Both the position numbers and the translations under genes were made by a program. Shown one piece after another: positions 7,642 to 16,722 of a DNA stretch of 64,000 nt. Origin of the DNA: Polaribacter glomeratus (GTDB taxonomy: Bacteria; Bacteroidota; Bacteroidia; Flavobacteriales; Flavobacteriaceae); NCBI RefSeq assembly GCF_002954665.1, contig NZ_MSCM01000001.1:310802-374801 (forward strand). The letters run 5' to 3'. The first letter of the stretch is position 1, and every line of letters starts with the position of its first letter. The notes under the pieces were generated by a model. It saw only the letters and a program-made list of their open reading frames with translations. It ran no database searches and had not been told where the DNA came from.

Positions 7642-8985
7642 ATGAGTAACCAACATATAAATAACAAAGAGATTGCCACGGCAAAAAAGCCTCGCAATGA
7701 CGAGGCCAATAAATCAGCGTCATTGCGAGAACAAAGGACGAAGCAATCTGTTTCTTTAACTCCTAAACTACGTTTTAAAGAGTTTGAAGGTGATTGGGAA
7801 ATCAAGAAGTTAGGGAATATTGCAACTTTTAGTAAAGGGAAAAATATTACTAAAGCAGATATTGTTGATGATGGAGAATTAGAATGTATTAGATATGGAG
7901 AGTTGTATACAAATTACAACGAAATAATTGTTGACATTAAATCTAAAACTAATCTTAAAGCGGATGATTTAATTTTAAGCGAAAATAATGATGTTATAAT
8001 TCCTGCTTCTGGTGAAACACGGATTGATATTGCTACTGCTTCCTGTGTATTAAAAGAAGGTGTAGCACTTGGCGGAGATTTGAATATTATTAAATCAAAA
8101 ATAAATGGAGTTTTTCTTTCGTATTACTTGAATAGCAAGAAAAAAATTGACATTGCAAGATTATCTCAAGGTATTTCTGTGGTTCATCTTTATAGTAGTC
8201 AATTGAAAACTTTAAAATTGAATTTACCAAAGGATAAAGAACAACAAAAAATAGCTACCTTTTTAACATCCGTAGATACTAAATTACAGCAATTAAACGC
8301 TAAAAAAAGTGCTTTAGAAAATTATAAAAAAGGCGCAATGCAGCAAATCTTTAGTCAGCAAATACGTTTTAAACCAGACGTTATAAATACAAACGTTATT
8401 GCAACCACAAAGGACGAAGCAATCTCCTTAAATGAATTTCCAGATTGGGAAGTGAAGAAGTTGGGGGAGGTTTGTTATGTAAACCCTAAAAACTCTGAAT
8501 TACCCAATTCTTTTATTTATGTTGATTTAGAAAGTGTTGACAAAGGAAGGCTAGTATTACAAAATAAAATCAATTTAGAAAAAGCACCAAGTAGAGCTCA
8601 AAGAGTTCTAGAAGTTAATGACATTTTATTTCAAACTGTTAGACCTTATCAAATGAATAATCTTTACTTTGATAAAAAAGGAGATTATATTGCTTCAACT
8701 GGTTATGCACAATTAAGAACAAAAGAAAGTTCAATGTTTCTTTATCAATTATTGCATACTCATCATTTTGTAAATAACGTTTTAGAAAGATGCACAGGAA
8801 CAAGCTATCCTGCAATAAATTCAAACGATTTAACTAAAATCAAAATTAAAATACCATCCCTAAAAGAACAACAAAAAATAGCCACTTATTTAAGTGCTAT
8901 TGATACAAAAATAGAAAGCGTACAAACACAAATAGAAAAAACACAATTGTTTAAAAAAGGCTTGTTGCAGCAGTTGTTTGTGTAG
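7642..8985 (+). CDS. hsdS: Type I restriction-modification specificity subunit S
   Basis: HsdS carries two target recognition domains (TRDs) that define the bipartite DNA target and dock HsdM and HsdR. The 447-aa protein shows the expected two-fold layout: TRD1 from about residue 40 (FEGDWEIKKLG), a central conserved helix ending IATFLTSVDTKLQQL...GAMQQIF at about 213-235, TRD2 from about 262 (FPDWEVKKLG), and a distal helix IATYLSAIDTKIESV...GLLQQLF. Residues about 10-36 (NDEANKSASLREQRTKQSV region) come from a palindromic repeat read in frame. About residues 253-262 (TTKDEAIS) come from a half copy directly before TRD2. It is probably co-transcribed with hsdM, the GIY-YIG gene and hsdR. Confidence 0.93.
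   Translation: MSNQHINNKEIATAKKPRNDEANKSASLREQRTKQSVSLTPKLRFKEFEGDWEIKKLGNIATFSKGKNITKADIVDDGELECIRYGELYTNYNEIIVDIKSKTNLKADDLILSENNDVIIPASGETRIDIATASCVLKEGVALGGDLNIIKSKINGVFLSYYLNSKKKIDIARLSQGISVVHLYSSQLKTLKLNLPKDKEQQKIATFLTSVDTKLQQLNAKKSALENYKKGAMQQIFSQQIRFKPDVINTNVIATTKDEAISLNEFPDWEVKKLGEVCYVNPKNSELPNSFIYVDLESVDKGRLVLQNKINLEKAPSRAQRVLEVNDILFQTVRPYQMNNLYFDKKGDYIASTGYAQLRTKESSMFLYQLLHTHHFVNNVLERCTGTSYPAINSNDLTKIKIKIPSLKEQQKIATYLSAIDTKIESVQTQIEKTQLFKKGLLQQLFV
7671..7750. repeat. Palindromic repeat read in frame inside hsdS, 5' end
   Basis: A reverse copy (GATTGCCACGGC...CCTCGCAATGACG) and a forward copy (GTCATTGCGAGAACAAAGGA...GAAGCAATCTG) form an inverted pair of 80 bp that is open in the hsdS frame and encodes most of the first 36 residues. 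No start codon after the repeat fits well, so the protein probably contains this extension. Confidence 0.75.
8396..8429. repeat. Half copy of the palindromic repeat inside hsdS, before TRD2
   Basis: ATTGCAACCACAAAGGACGA followed by AGCAATCTC matches the forward copy at about 7720-7750 (ATTGCGAGAACAAAGGACGA, AGCAATCTG), with differences mainly in the four central bases. It sits directly before the second TRD, the structural equivalent of the first insertion. Confidence 0.6.
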
Positions 8986-8996
8986 TGGTTGTGGGT

Positions 8997-9750
8997 TAAA
9001 ACGCACACGTTGTTGCAAGTTAAAATGCACACGTCATTGCGAGGCACTTTCGCCGAAGCAATCTGTTGAACGAGAAGAACAATTGAACAAGCAGATTGCT
9101 TCGACAGAAAAAGTCTCGCAATGACGAACGAGAAGAACAATTAAACAAGCAGATTGCTTCGACAGAAAAAGTCTCGCAATGACGAACGCACACGTCGTTG
9201 CAAGTTAAAACGCACACGTCATTGCGAGGCACTTTCGCCGAAGCAATCTGTTGAACGAGAAGAACAATTGAACAAGCAGATTGCTTCGACTGAAAAAATC
9301 TCGCAATGACAAATGCACACGTCGTTGCAAGTTAAAACGCACACGTCATTGCGAGGCACTTTTGCCGAAGCAATCTGTTGAACAAGAAGAACAATTGAAC
9401 AAGCAGATTGCTTCGACAGAAAAAAGTCTCGCAATGACGAACGAGAAGAACAATTAAACAAACAGATTGCTTCGACAGAAAAAGTCTCGCAATGACGAAC
9501 AAGAAGAACAATTGAACAAGCAGATTGCTTCGACTGAAAAAAGTCTCGCAATGACGAACGAGAAGAACAATTGAACAAGCAGATTGCTTCGACTGAAAAA
9601 AGTCTCGCAATGACGAACGAGAAGAACAATTAAACAAGCAGATTGCTTCGACTGAAAAAGTCTCGCAATGACGAACGAGAAGAACAATTAAACAAACAGA
9701 TTGCTTCGACTGAAAAAAGTCTCGCAATGACGAACGAGAAGAACAATTTA
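8997..9750. repeat. Tandem array of 58/59-bp palindromic-repeat units
   Basis: Nine units begin with CAGATTGCTTCGAC at 9092, 9150, 9277, 9404, 9463, 9521, 9580, 9639 and 9697. Spacing is 58 or 59 bp, the difference lying in a 5/6-A run, except two 127-bp units that also contain a forward copy (ACGTCATTGCGAGGCACTTT, GAAGCAATCTG). A similar leader precedes the first unit. Each unit ends GAGAAGAACAATT(G/A)AACAAG. The last unit runs straight into the GIY-YIG start codon. The frames on the minus strand through the array are repeat artefacts. Confidence 0.9.
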
Positions 9751-9752
9751 GG

Positions 9753-10037
9753 ATGAAACCAGGATTTGTATACATATTAACAAATAAAAATAACACCACA
9801 TTATATATTGGTGTAACCTCAAATTTAGAACAACGAATTAAACAGCATAAAAGTAAAATTGATAAAAAATCATTTACAGCAAGGTATAATTTAGACAAAT
9901 TAGTATATTATGAAGCCTTTCAAATGATAGGTGATGCCATTGCAAGAGAAAAACAATTAAAAGCAGGAAGCCGATCAAAAAAAATAGCATTGATAGAACG
10001 CATAAATACTGGTTGGGAAGATTTGTCTTTAGATTAA
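9753..10037 (+). CDS. GIY-YIG domain nuclease, single-domain
   Basis: This 94-aa protein is essentially one GIY-YIG catalytic domain: VYILTNKN near residue 6, LYIGVT near residue 17 (the YIG motif), a basic helix with conserved Arg (LEQRIKQHKS), and EAF...AIAREKQLKAGSRSKK near 53-75 with the conserved Glu. Relatives (YhbQ/UPF0213-type) resemble homing-endonuclease or UvrC nuclease domains; their cellular role is poorly known. The gene abuts the 58-bp array on its 5' side, and another repeat copy follows it at 10057. It sits inside the hsd operon between hsdS and hsdR, where no nuclease accessory is expected, and so looks inserted together with the repeats. Confidence 0.88.
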   Translation: MKPGFVYILTNKNNTTLYIGVTSNLEQRIKQHKSKIDKKSFTARYNLDKLVYYEAFQMIGDAIAREKQLKAGSRSKKIALIERINTGWEDLSLD

Positions 10038-10056
10038 AAAGTACAAATGTAATAAG

Positions 10057-10091
10057 CAGATTGCTAAGGCTTAAAAGTGCCTTGTAATGAC
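10057..10091. repeat. Single diverged palindromic repeat after the GIY-YIG gene
   Basis: CAGATTGCTAAGGCTTAAAA followed by GTGCCTTGTAATGAC is a diverged copy of the element (compare CAGATTGCTTCGAC...CTCGCAATGAC). Together with the array upstream it brackets the GIY-YIG gene. A GTG at 10077 inside it is in frame with hsdR but is unlikely to be the real start. Confidence 0.6.
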
Positions 10092-10109
10092 AAAAAGAAA
10101 AAAATAACT

Positions 10110-12983
10110 ATGAGCAAACAATCTGAATTACAATTAGAAAACAACCTCATTAAACAATTGGTAGGTTTAGGCTACACAAACGTTACGGTTGTAGATGGTG
10201 ATGCGTTGCTTTTAAACTTAAAAACACAATTAGAAACGTTTAATGATTGTACATTTTCAGAAAAAGAGTTCGAAACTATTTTAAATCATTTAGCAAAAGG
10301 CAGCGTTTTTGACAAAGCCAAAACATTACGAGGTCGTTTTCAGTTTTTAAATGATGCGGATGAACCTACGTACATTCGTTTCTTTAATAGCGAAAATCAT
10401 TTAGAAAATAAGTACCAAGTTAGCAACCAAATTACGCAAGAAGGCACGTACAAAAACCGATATGATGTTACGTTGTTGGTAAATGGTTTGCCATTGGTAC
10501 AAATAGAATTAAAAAGACGAGGTTTAGAAATAAAGGAAGCATTTAATCAGATTAATCGCTATCAAAAACATTCTTTTTGGTCTAATCATGGGTTGTTTCA
10601 ATATGTGCAATTGTTTATTATCAGCAATGGTGTAAATACTAAATATCTAGCAAATAACGAATTACAATCTGTAAAGCAAACCTTTTTCTGGTCTGATGAA
10701 GCAAATAAAAACATACGAGAGCTAGTAGATTTTACCAATGCTTTTTTAAATACTAATCATTTAGGGTTAATGATTGCGAAGTATATTGTTAGAAATCAGA
10801 CGCATAAAATATTAATGGTGTTAAGACCCTATCAATTTTATGCCGTAGAAAAACTAGTAGCACAAGTACAAAACACAACAGACAACGCATATATATGGCA
10901 CACAACAGGTTCTGGTAAAACGCTAACTTCCTTTAAAGCGAGTCAGATTATTATGGATTTACCAGCTGTAGATAAAGTGCTTTTTGTGGTAGACCGTAAA
11001 GATTTAGATTATCAAACCATGAAAGAATTTAATTCTTTTAAAAAAGACAGTGTAGACGTTACTAAAAATACAGATAGTTTGGTAAAACAGCTGGCAGATG
11101 AATCTAAATTAGTGTTAACTACGATTCAGAAATTAAACAATGCCATTTCTAAAAACAAATACGAAAAGAAATTATCCGTATTAAAGAACAAGCGCGTAGT
11201 CATTATTTTTGATGAATGTCATAGAAGTCAGTTTGGCGATACCCATAAATTAATTACCGATTATTTTGTTAACTGTCAGCTTTTTGGCTTTACAGGCACG
11301 CCTATTTTTGCAGACAATGCTTCTAAAAACGATTTAGGAAAAAGAACTACCAAAGATTTATTTGGCAACTGTTTGCACAAATATGTAATTACAGATGCCA
11401 TTGCAGACGATAACGTTTTAAAATTTGGGATTGAATACATTGGGCGATACAAACAAAAAGGAAAAACGTTGGTAGACATTCAGGTTGAAGACATTAATAA
11501 ATCGGAAGTTTTTTATGATGAAAATCGTCTCGAAAAAATTGCAGATTATATTATTGCGTATCATGGTACAAAAACATTTAGCAAAGAATATTCGGCCTTA
11601 TTTGCCGTATCCGATATTAAGACCTTGATTAAATATTATGATATTTTTAAGGCAAAGAAACAAGCAGGTTTGCATTCTTTAAGAATCGCTACTATTTTTT
11701 CGTATGGTGCAAATGAAGCCAATGAGGATGCACAAGACTATTTACCAGGAGATGATTATGGGGAAGCTGCAGAACCAGGGCTTGCCTATACATCAAGTCA
11801 TTCAAGAGAGAAGTTAGACGAATATATTGCAGATTATAACGAAATGTACACTACAAGTTTTTCTACAAAAGACGCTGTTCAGTTTGAGAATTACTTTAAA
11901 AATATTAGCAAACGGTTAAAAGACAGAGAAAGAAAAAACTTTAATGATGCTAAAGATCGTTTAGACATTGTAATTGTGGTTAATATGATGTTAACAGGTT
12001 TTGATGCTAAAAAAGTAAACACTTTATACGTAGATAAAAATTTAAGACACCACGGGTTAATTCAGGCTTTTTCTAGAACCAATAGAATATTGGGCGAAAA
12101 GAAATCACAAGGAAACATTGTTTGCTTTAGAAACCTTAAAAAGGCTACAGATGAAGCGATTACCTTATTTTCTAATAAAGATGCGAATGAAACAATTATC
12201 GTTCCGCCTTACGAAAACATTGCCGAAAAATTTGATGAAGCCTTAGAAGCCTTGTTTAAAATTGCGCCCACGCACCAAAGTGTAGACGACTTAGTAGGAG
12301 AGGAGCAACAATTTAAATTTGTACAGGCCTTTAGAAGATTGTTAAGGGCTAAAAATGTGTTGGAATCGTATGTAGATTTTAATTGGGAAGACTTAGCAAT
12401 TGACGAGCAAACTTTCGAGAACTATAAAAGTGAATATTTAGATGTATATGAAAAAGTAACTCAACAAGCGCAAACCGAAAAAGCATCTATTTTAGAGGAT
12501 GTAGATTTTGAGTTGGAGTTAATTCATAGAGACGAAATAAACGTTGTTTATATTATACAGTTGTTAGCTAAAATAAAATTAGCAAATACATCAGAAGCAC
12601 AAAAGCAGAAAAAAGCAATCATCGATTTATTAGGCGGCAACATTAAGTTAAGAAGTAAAAGAGAATTGATAGAAAAGTTTATAGAAGAAAACTTACCGCA
12701 TATAGACAACGTAGACGCCATACAAGACGAATTTGAAAAATATTGGCAACAAGAAAAAGTGTTGGCATTGGCTAAAATTTGTGAAGAAGAACATCTAGAT
12801 CAAAAGCAATTCAATTCCTTAATAGAAAGCTATATTTATAATGGTCAAGAACCAATAAGACAAGACGTTTTTAAATGTTTAGGCAATAGACCTAGTATCT
12901 TAAAAGCGCGTGAAATAGGTGAAAGAATTATCGTAAAGATGAAGAAATTTGTAAATATCTTTATTGACGGAATGACGGGTTAA
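10110..12983 (+). CDS. hsdR: Type I restriction endonuclease subunit R
   Basis: HsdR is the ATP-dependent translocase and nuclease of type I R-M complexes. The 957-aa protein has an N-terminal nuclease region (ELKRRGLEIKEAFNQI near 130-145, the conserved E-x-K of the PD-ExK fold). The helicase motor follows: Walker A TTGSGKT near 264-271, DEAH-like DECHRSQ near 369, motif III GFTGTPIF near 392, and a second RecA-like domain with QAFSRTNR near 650. I place the start at ATG 10110 (MSKQSELQLENN) because 10077-10109 is repeat sequence. Gene order M-S-(GIY-YIG)-R and normal length suggest it is intact, whereas hsdM is not. Confidence 0.93.
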   Translation: MSKQSELQLENNLIKQLVGLGYTNVTVVDGDALLLNLKTQLETFNDCTFSEKEFETILNHLAKGSVFDKAKTLRGRFQFLNDADEPTYIRFFNSENHLENKYQVSNQITQEGTYKNRYDVTLLVNGLPLVQIELKRRGLEIKEAFNQINRYQKHSFWSNHGLFQYVQLFIISNGVNTKYLANNELQSVKQTFFWSDEANKNIRELVDFTNAFLNTNHLGLMIAKYIVRNQTHKILMVLRPYQFYAVEKLVAQVQNTTDNAYIWHTTGSGKTLTSFKASQIIMDLPAVDKVLFVVDRKDLDYQTMKEFNSFKKDSVDVTKNTDSLVKQLADESKLVLTTIQKLNNAISKNKYEKKLSVLKNKRVVIIFDECHRSQFGDTHKLITDYFVNCQLFGFTGTPIFADNASKNDLGKRTTKDLFGNCLHKYVITDAIADDNVLKFGIEYIGRYKQKGKTLVDIQVEDINKSEVFYDENRLEKIADYIIAYHGTKTFSKEYSALFAVSDIKTLIKYYDIFKAKKQAGLHSLRIATIFSYGANEANEDAQDYLPGDDYGEAAEPGLAYTSSHSREKLDEYIADYNEMYTTSFSTKDAVQFENYFKNISKRLKDRERKNFNDAKDRLDIVIVVNMMLTGFDAKKVNTLYVDKNLRHHGLIQAFSRTNRILGEKKSQGNIVCFRNLKKATDEAITLFSNKDANETIIVPPYENIAEKFDEALEALFKIAPTHQSVDDLVGEEQQFKFVQAFRRLLRAKNVLESYVDFNWEDLAIDEQTFENYKSEYLDVYEKVTQQAQTEKASILEDVDFELELIHRDEINVVYIIQLLAKIKLANTSEAQKQKKAIIDLLGGNIKLRSKRELIEKFIEENLPHIDNVDAIQDEFEKYWQQEKVLALAKICEEEHLDQKQFNSLIESYIYNGQEPIRQDVFKCLGNRPSILKAREIGERIIVKMKKFVNIFIDGMTG

Positions 12984-13326
12984 AACAGTACGTTTTATCT
13001 TTTAGCCGATTAAAATATTTTGTAAACCTGTTATAGTTATCCGTAAAATAAAAAATCTTTATGGTGTGCTTAAAAAGATTCAATTATAAACCCAGTCTAC
13101 GTTCTAGGTTTTTTAGTTTTATGTATTTAGCGATTCTTTTTTAGGGCTGCTAGGCCAAACACAAGCAACTAAAAACATACAAATAAGCCTATTTTTTAGT
13201 GCGGCGTAGTTTATACAACAGCGACTCGTAAATGTCTAAATAATGAAAAATCACTATAAGTAGGTATAGTAAAAGGCTATCTTTTTTTTAAATTTACCGT
13301 ATATTGTAAATATTAAAAATCTAATT
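12984..13326. other. Intergenic stretch without a recognised gene
   Basis: These 343 bp separate hsdR from the next gene. A weak inverted repeat (AATCTTT / AAAGATT near 13050-13080) could end hsdR transcription. The remainder is AT-rich, without an open frame or a clear copy of the two repeat families. Confidence 0.4.
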
Positions 13327-14712
13327 ATGAGACTTCTAACCACCTTATTTATTGTAACCTTTGCCATTGGTGTTGGTTATTCGCAAGAAAACAAAACACT
13401 ACAAAATTCTTTAAAAGACACAGTAAGTAATAAAGTGTATCTAAAATACGATTCAATAAGAAATAAAATTGTGTTCACAAATGAAAAAGGTACAGAATTT
13501 AAAAAAAACAAAAAGGCACGAGAAATTATAAAGGGTAAAGCGTATAACATTATTTTAAATGGTATAAATACAGCTACTATAAAATCTAAAGCAGAACTAA
13601 AGCCATTTCGAATTGTATCTAATATTCCAGAAATTTTAAAACCTTTATTAGTAGGCATTGCAAATAATGATATTGATTTAAAAAATATAGACAGTAATGT
13701 AAAACAGTACCCATTTATTAAAAATGATTCTTTAACTGATGATTCTATAAATGAAGAAGAGGTTCTTGAAAAGTTATTTGATAGCGTTAAAAATGAGGTT
13801 ACCAATTTAGAGATGTTAAAAGAAAAAACGATTAACTTATATATTAAAACAAAATATAATCCTGATAACAAGGCAGCTAAAGAAGTACTAGCTAGTTTGT
13901 CAGAGCCTTTTAATAATCCTAAGAATAAGAAAGAATTTATTAAAAACGTATCTGCATCGGTATATTATATTAATGCTGTTACGAATGTTTTTAAAGTCTA
14001 TTTAGAAAAAAAAAAGCAGCCTTCTTTTAAAATAGTTTTTTTGTATTCATATTTACAAGAAATAAATAGTCAAGTTGATAAAAAGGAGTACATCAAAGCA
14101 GTTAATTTTATATACAATTCTACAAAGGCAAAAGATAAAATTAGTTTAGAGTCTTTTACCGCAAAACCTGGTGGTTTAGACGTACAGATTAATTTAATAA
14201 ACTCGTTTACTAAGGATACAATTAAAACACAAACCATAGATTTTTACACAAAAGGCAATTGGAATTTAGACTTTACCACGGGTTTTTTCTTCGCGGATAA
14301 AGTTGACCAAGGATATTACATAGAAAAAAGGGATACGTTAATTAATAATATTAGAAAAGAAAAATCTAGAAACGGTGATGTATCCATAGGTGCATTAGGT
14401 CATATTAGTTATAAATTCACGAGCTGCTTTAAAGGTGGTTTTAATCTTGGGGCATCGGTATCTCCTTTTGATGCTAAAACAAGATATTTTTTTGGATTGA
14501 GTGCTATTTTGGGCACAAAAAGTCAGTTAGCATTTAATGCAGGCGCAAGTTTTACCAAAATAAATGAATTATCTAAGGCTGTAAAACAAGATGCTATTGG
14601 CCATTATGTAAGTGCTTCAGTTACCGAAGTGCCTACTTTTGCAAGAATTCGTAGCGGCTTTTATTTTGCCATTACTTATAACATCGTTTCAAAAAAGAAA
14701 TATAAAGATTAG
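13327..14712 (+). CDS. Secreted protein of unknown function, possible C-terminal outer-membrane barrel
   Basis: This 461-aa protein has a signal peptide ending near GVGYSQ at residue 20. The N-terminal part to about 300 is Lys/Asn-rich and mixed alpha/beta. The last 130 residues show alternating strands with glycine turns (GALGHISYKF, GGFNLGASVSPF, FGLSAILG, FNAGASFTKI, SGFYFAITYNIV) typical of a beta-barrel end, so I infer an outer-membrane location. I do not recognise a family. It stands alone, 340 bp from hsdR and followed by a gene-poor region. Confidence 0.8.
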   Translation: MRLLTTLFIVTFAIGVGYSQENKTLQNSLKDTVSNKVYLKYDSIRNKIVFTNEKGTEFKKNKKAREIIKGKAYNIILNGINTATIKSKAELKPFRIVSNIPEILKPLLVGIANNDIDLKNIDSNVKQYPFIKNDSLTDDSINEEEVLEKLFDSVKNEVTNLEMLKEKTINLYIKTKYNPDNKAAKEVLASLSEPFNNPKNKKEFIKNVSASVYYINAVTNVFKVYLEKKKQPSFKIVFLYSYLQEINSQVDKKEYIKAVNFIYNSTKAKDKISLESFTAKPGGLDVQINLINSFTKDTIKTQTIDFYTKGNWNLDFTTGFFFADKVDQGYYIEKRDTLINNIRKEKSRNGDVSIGALGHISYKFTSCFKGGFNLGASVSPFDAKTRYFFGLSAILGTKSQLAFNAGASFTKINELSKAVKQDAIGHYVSASVTEVPTFARIRSGFYFAITYNIVSKKKYKD

Positions 14713-14986
14713 TTGTTCCGTTCGATTTAATTGTTGGTAGTTACATTTTTTGTTATGAAGCGAAAGCCAAGTAAAAAGTTGAAATTAAAAGGTTTTCTAA
14801 CTTTTAGAAAAGTTAAAGAGTTTACATAGCATTAACGCCATAAAAAAATGTTTTGGGAGTGTTTTGTACTAAAATAGAGCAAGTATAGATAACTTTACGA
14901 TTACAAAAAAAAATGCTTAAGAACTTATTTATATATGTTTAAGCGCAAATGTATAAACAAACCTGCACTACATTTAAACTTACAAA

Positions 14987-15193
14987 TTAGAAACGAAAAG
15001 TACTTATTAGCTTGCTTGATAACCTTAGGAAGTAGTTTAAAAAAAGCACAAAAGAGACAAAGAAAATCATAATAATACCTAATTCTGCAAATGTGGTAAT
15101 ATCATTAATAATAATTAACTGCTTACCAGTCATAAAAATTAAAGCAGATGTGATGATAAAAAAAATAATCTGTTGAAAAGTGTCTTTTGTCAT
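14987..15193 (-). CDS. Small membrane protein, duplicated copy 1
   Basis: This 68-aa protein has two predicted hydrophobic helices (about residues 8-22 and 38-56) around a loop with GKQLIIINDITTF. It is nearly identical to the protein at 15901-16107: three substitutions (I/V, F/L, S/G) in 68 residues, while the DNA upstream has diverged clearly. That contrast argues that the frame is selected and real. A distant relative is at 16723-16941 sharing GK-x-L-x-x-IND. Function unknown. Confidence 0.6.
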   Translation of the reverse strand: MTKDTFQQIIFFIITSALIFMTGKQLIIINDITTFAELGIIMIFFVSFVLFLNYFLRLSSKLISTFRF

Positions 15194-15900
15194 GATGTTA
15201 AGTTTTTACAATTTGGGGATTAAAAGAGATAATATATGCTCTTTCCTTTATATAAATTTAAGCCTTTGTTTTAAATAATATTTTAAAGAACAGACGAAAT
15301 ACAATTTAGGTTAGATAGAAAACAAGTGCCAACTGATAACGTATTAAAATACTGTGTTTTAGAGGTTTTTTTTCGCTATTAGTTAAAATTAAAAACTAGA
15401 TACTAGAAACAAGACACAACAGGCAAGAGATAAGAGATTAGAAACGCGGCACGGTAAATAAACGGATTCCTGATTAAAAGCAAGCAGACGCTTTTATTTA
15501 TATTTTTAATAAGTTAAATTATTTAGGAATGGGGCTTTACGAGTAAACTAAAACCTATTAAAAATTTGGTTCTCTTTTTTAAGCGTAAAGTAAAGAATTC
15601 AGGAATATAATAAGCATTCAAAAAAAAGCGGGAGCATTGCTACTTTAGGCAGTAAATTATGTAAATTAATGGAAAGTAGAAACGAAAGAATATATAAAAT
15701 TTGTAGGGAGTTTTAATCTTTGTGATATTAATAAGTAGTTTTCTAATAACTAAAAGAAGCAAATTATTAGTAGATTACTTTAATACTTTTTAAATATTCA
15801 AAATCAATAACAATAGTAGTATTTAAAACTTTGTGATTTGTTTTCGCCTAATTTTTTCAAGGCATTTGTATATATCTCTAGATAGAATTGCAACAGTAAT
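15194..15900. other. Gene-poor spacer between the two duplicated small genes
   Basis: The first ~140 bp are homologous to the region upstream of the second copy (shared AAATAATATTTTAA at about 15271 and 16187), so the duplication extends beyond the coding sequence. The rest is AT-rich and has no convincing open frame, repeat or RNA gene. Confidence 0.5.
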
Positions 15901-16107
15901 CTAGAAACGAAAAGTACCAATTAGTTTGCTAGAAAGTCTTAAAAAATAATTTAAAAAAAGCACAAGAGAAACAAAGAAAACCATAATTATACCTAATTCT
16001 GCAAATGTGGTAATATCATTAATAATAATTAACTGTTTACCAGTCATAAAAATTAAAGCAGATGTGATGATAAAAAAAATAATCTGTTGAAAAGTGTCTT
16101 TGGTCAT
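15901..16107 (-). CDS. Small membrane protein, duplicated copy 2
   Basis: This 68-aa paralogue is aligned with the copy at 14987 at a constant offset of 914 bp. It shows the same two hydrophobic helices and the GKQLIIIND loop. Its leader has the same pyrimidine-rich stretch and a GTAAAAA-like region before ATG. The proteins differ at only three positions. No neighbouring gene suggests a role; it could be a membrane-active peptide or a simple membrane protein, and I cannot decide. Confidence 0.6.
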   Translation of the reverse strand: MTKDTFQQIIFFIITSALIFMTGKQLIIINDITTFAELGIIMVFFVSLVLFLNYFLRLSSKLIGTFRF

Positions 16108-16722
16108 AATGTTTGATTTTTACAGGTTGGTGATTAAAAGAAATGATGTCTTTTCATTTCCTATTATAAATGTAGTTTTATAAATCAAATAATATTTTAA
16201 GGAACAGTTGAAATACGATTTCGTGTAGATAGAAAACAATATGTAACTGTTAAAACAGTTGATTAAAAGAGATGTAAAAGAGTGTAAATAGCTATTTAGG
16301 AATGTTTTATAGTTTTTTTTAGATAAAAGGTTGCTGGTGTAGACTGCTTTTAAAAGGTTTTAAATAAAAAAGCAATTTAAAGTTATAGAACTAAAAATAA
16401 TTTCATTGCCATTTAAATGCATTATTTTGGATGAAAAGGAGTCTATACTATTTGTGTAGTTTTTATGAAATTAAAGTTTTATGAACCAATTTCTTGTTTA
16501 GTATATAGTAAGGAGTGTTTTATTTTAATATGAAAATACCTACATAAATACCAGCATTGCTATTTTAATTCTAATAAAAAATAGTTCGAGTAATTCCGTT
16601 TTTAATTGGAATCACTCGAACTAATAATATAAGATAAATATTTTATTCTTTATTTAACGTATCGTAAATAATAACATATACTAGAAAACTAGCATGTAGT
16701 AAAACCCCAAAAAAGGTTTGTA
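16108..16722. other. Gene-poor spacer
   Basis: The first ~140 bp are the upstream part of the duplicated unit. A strong hairpin is annotated separately at 16583-16622. I see no open frame of interest in the remainder. Confidence 0.5.
16583..16622 (-). terminator. Hairpin terminator made from a dispersed repeat
   Basis: AGTTCGAGTAATTCCG and TGGAATCACTCGAACT pair around an 8-nt loop, and the minus strand continues with a T run. It lies 100 bp downstream of the minus-strand gene ending at 16723. The arms match the dispersed GTTCGAGTgATT...TATCGAGAAC family seen at 34591, 42751, 42916 and 51926. Confidence 0.65.

Noticed and set aside
9092..9750. CRISPR array
   Set aside because: The units are contiguous with no unique spacers, no cas genes are nearby, and the core is a palindromic element also found outside the array.
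8886..9898. Several long minus-strand frames with Leu/Cys/Ser-rich repeated peptides
   Set aside because: They follow the tandem repeat and its reverse complement; the residues repeat with the 58-bp unit and match no protein logic.
10077..10109. An earlier GTG start for hsdR
   Set aside because: The sequence is part of a diverged repeat copy; ATG 10110 gives the normal HsdR N-terminus.
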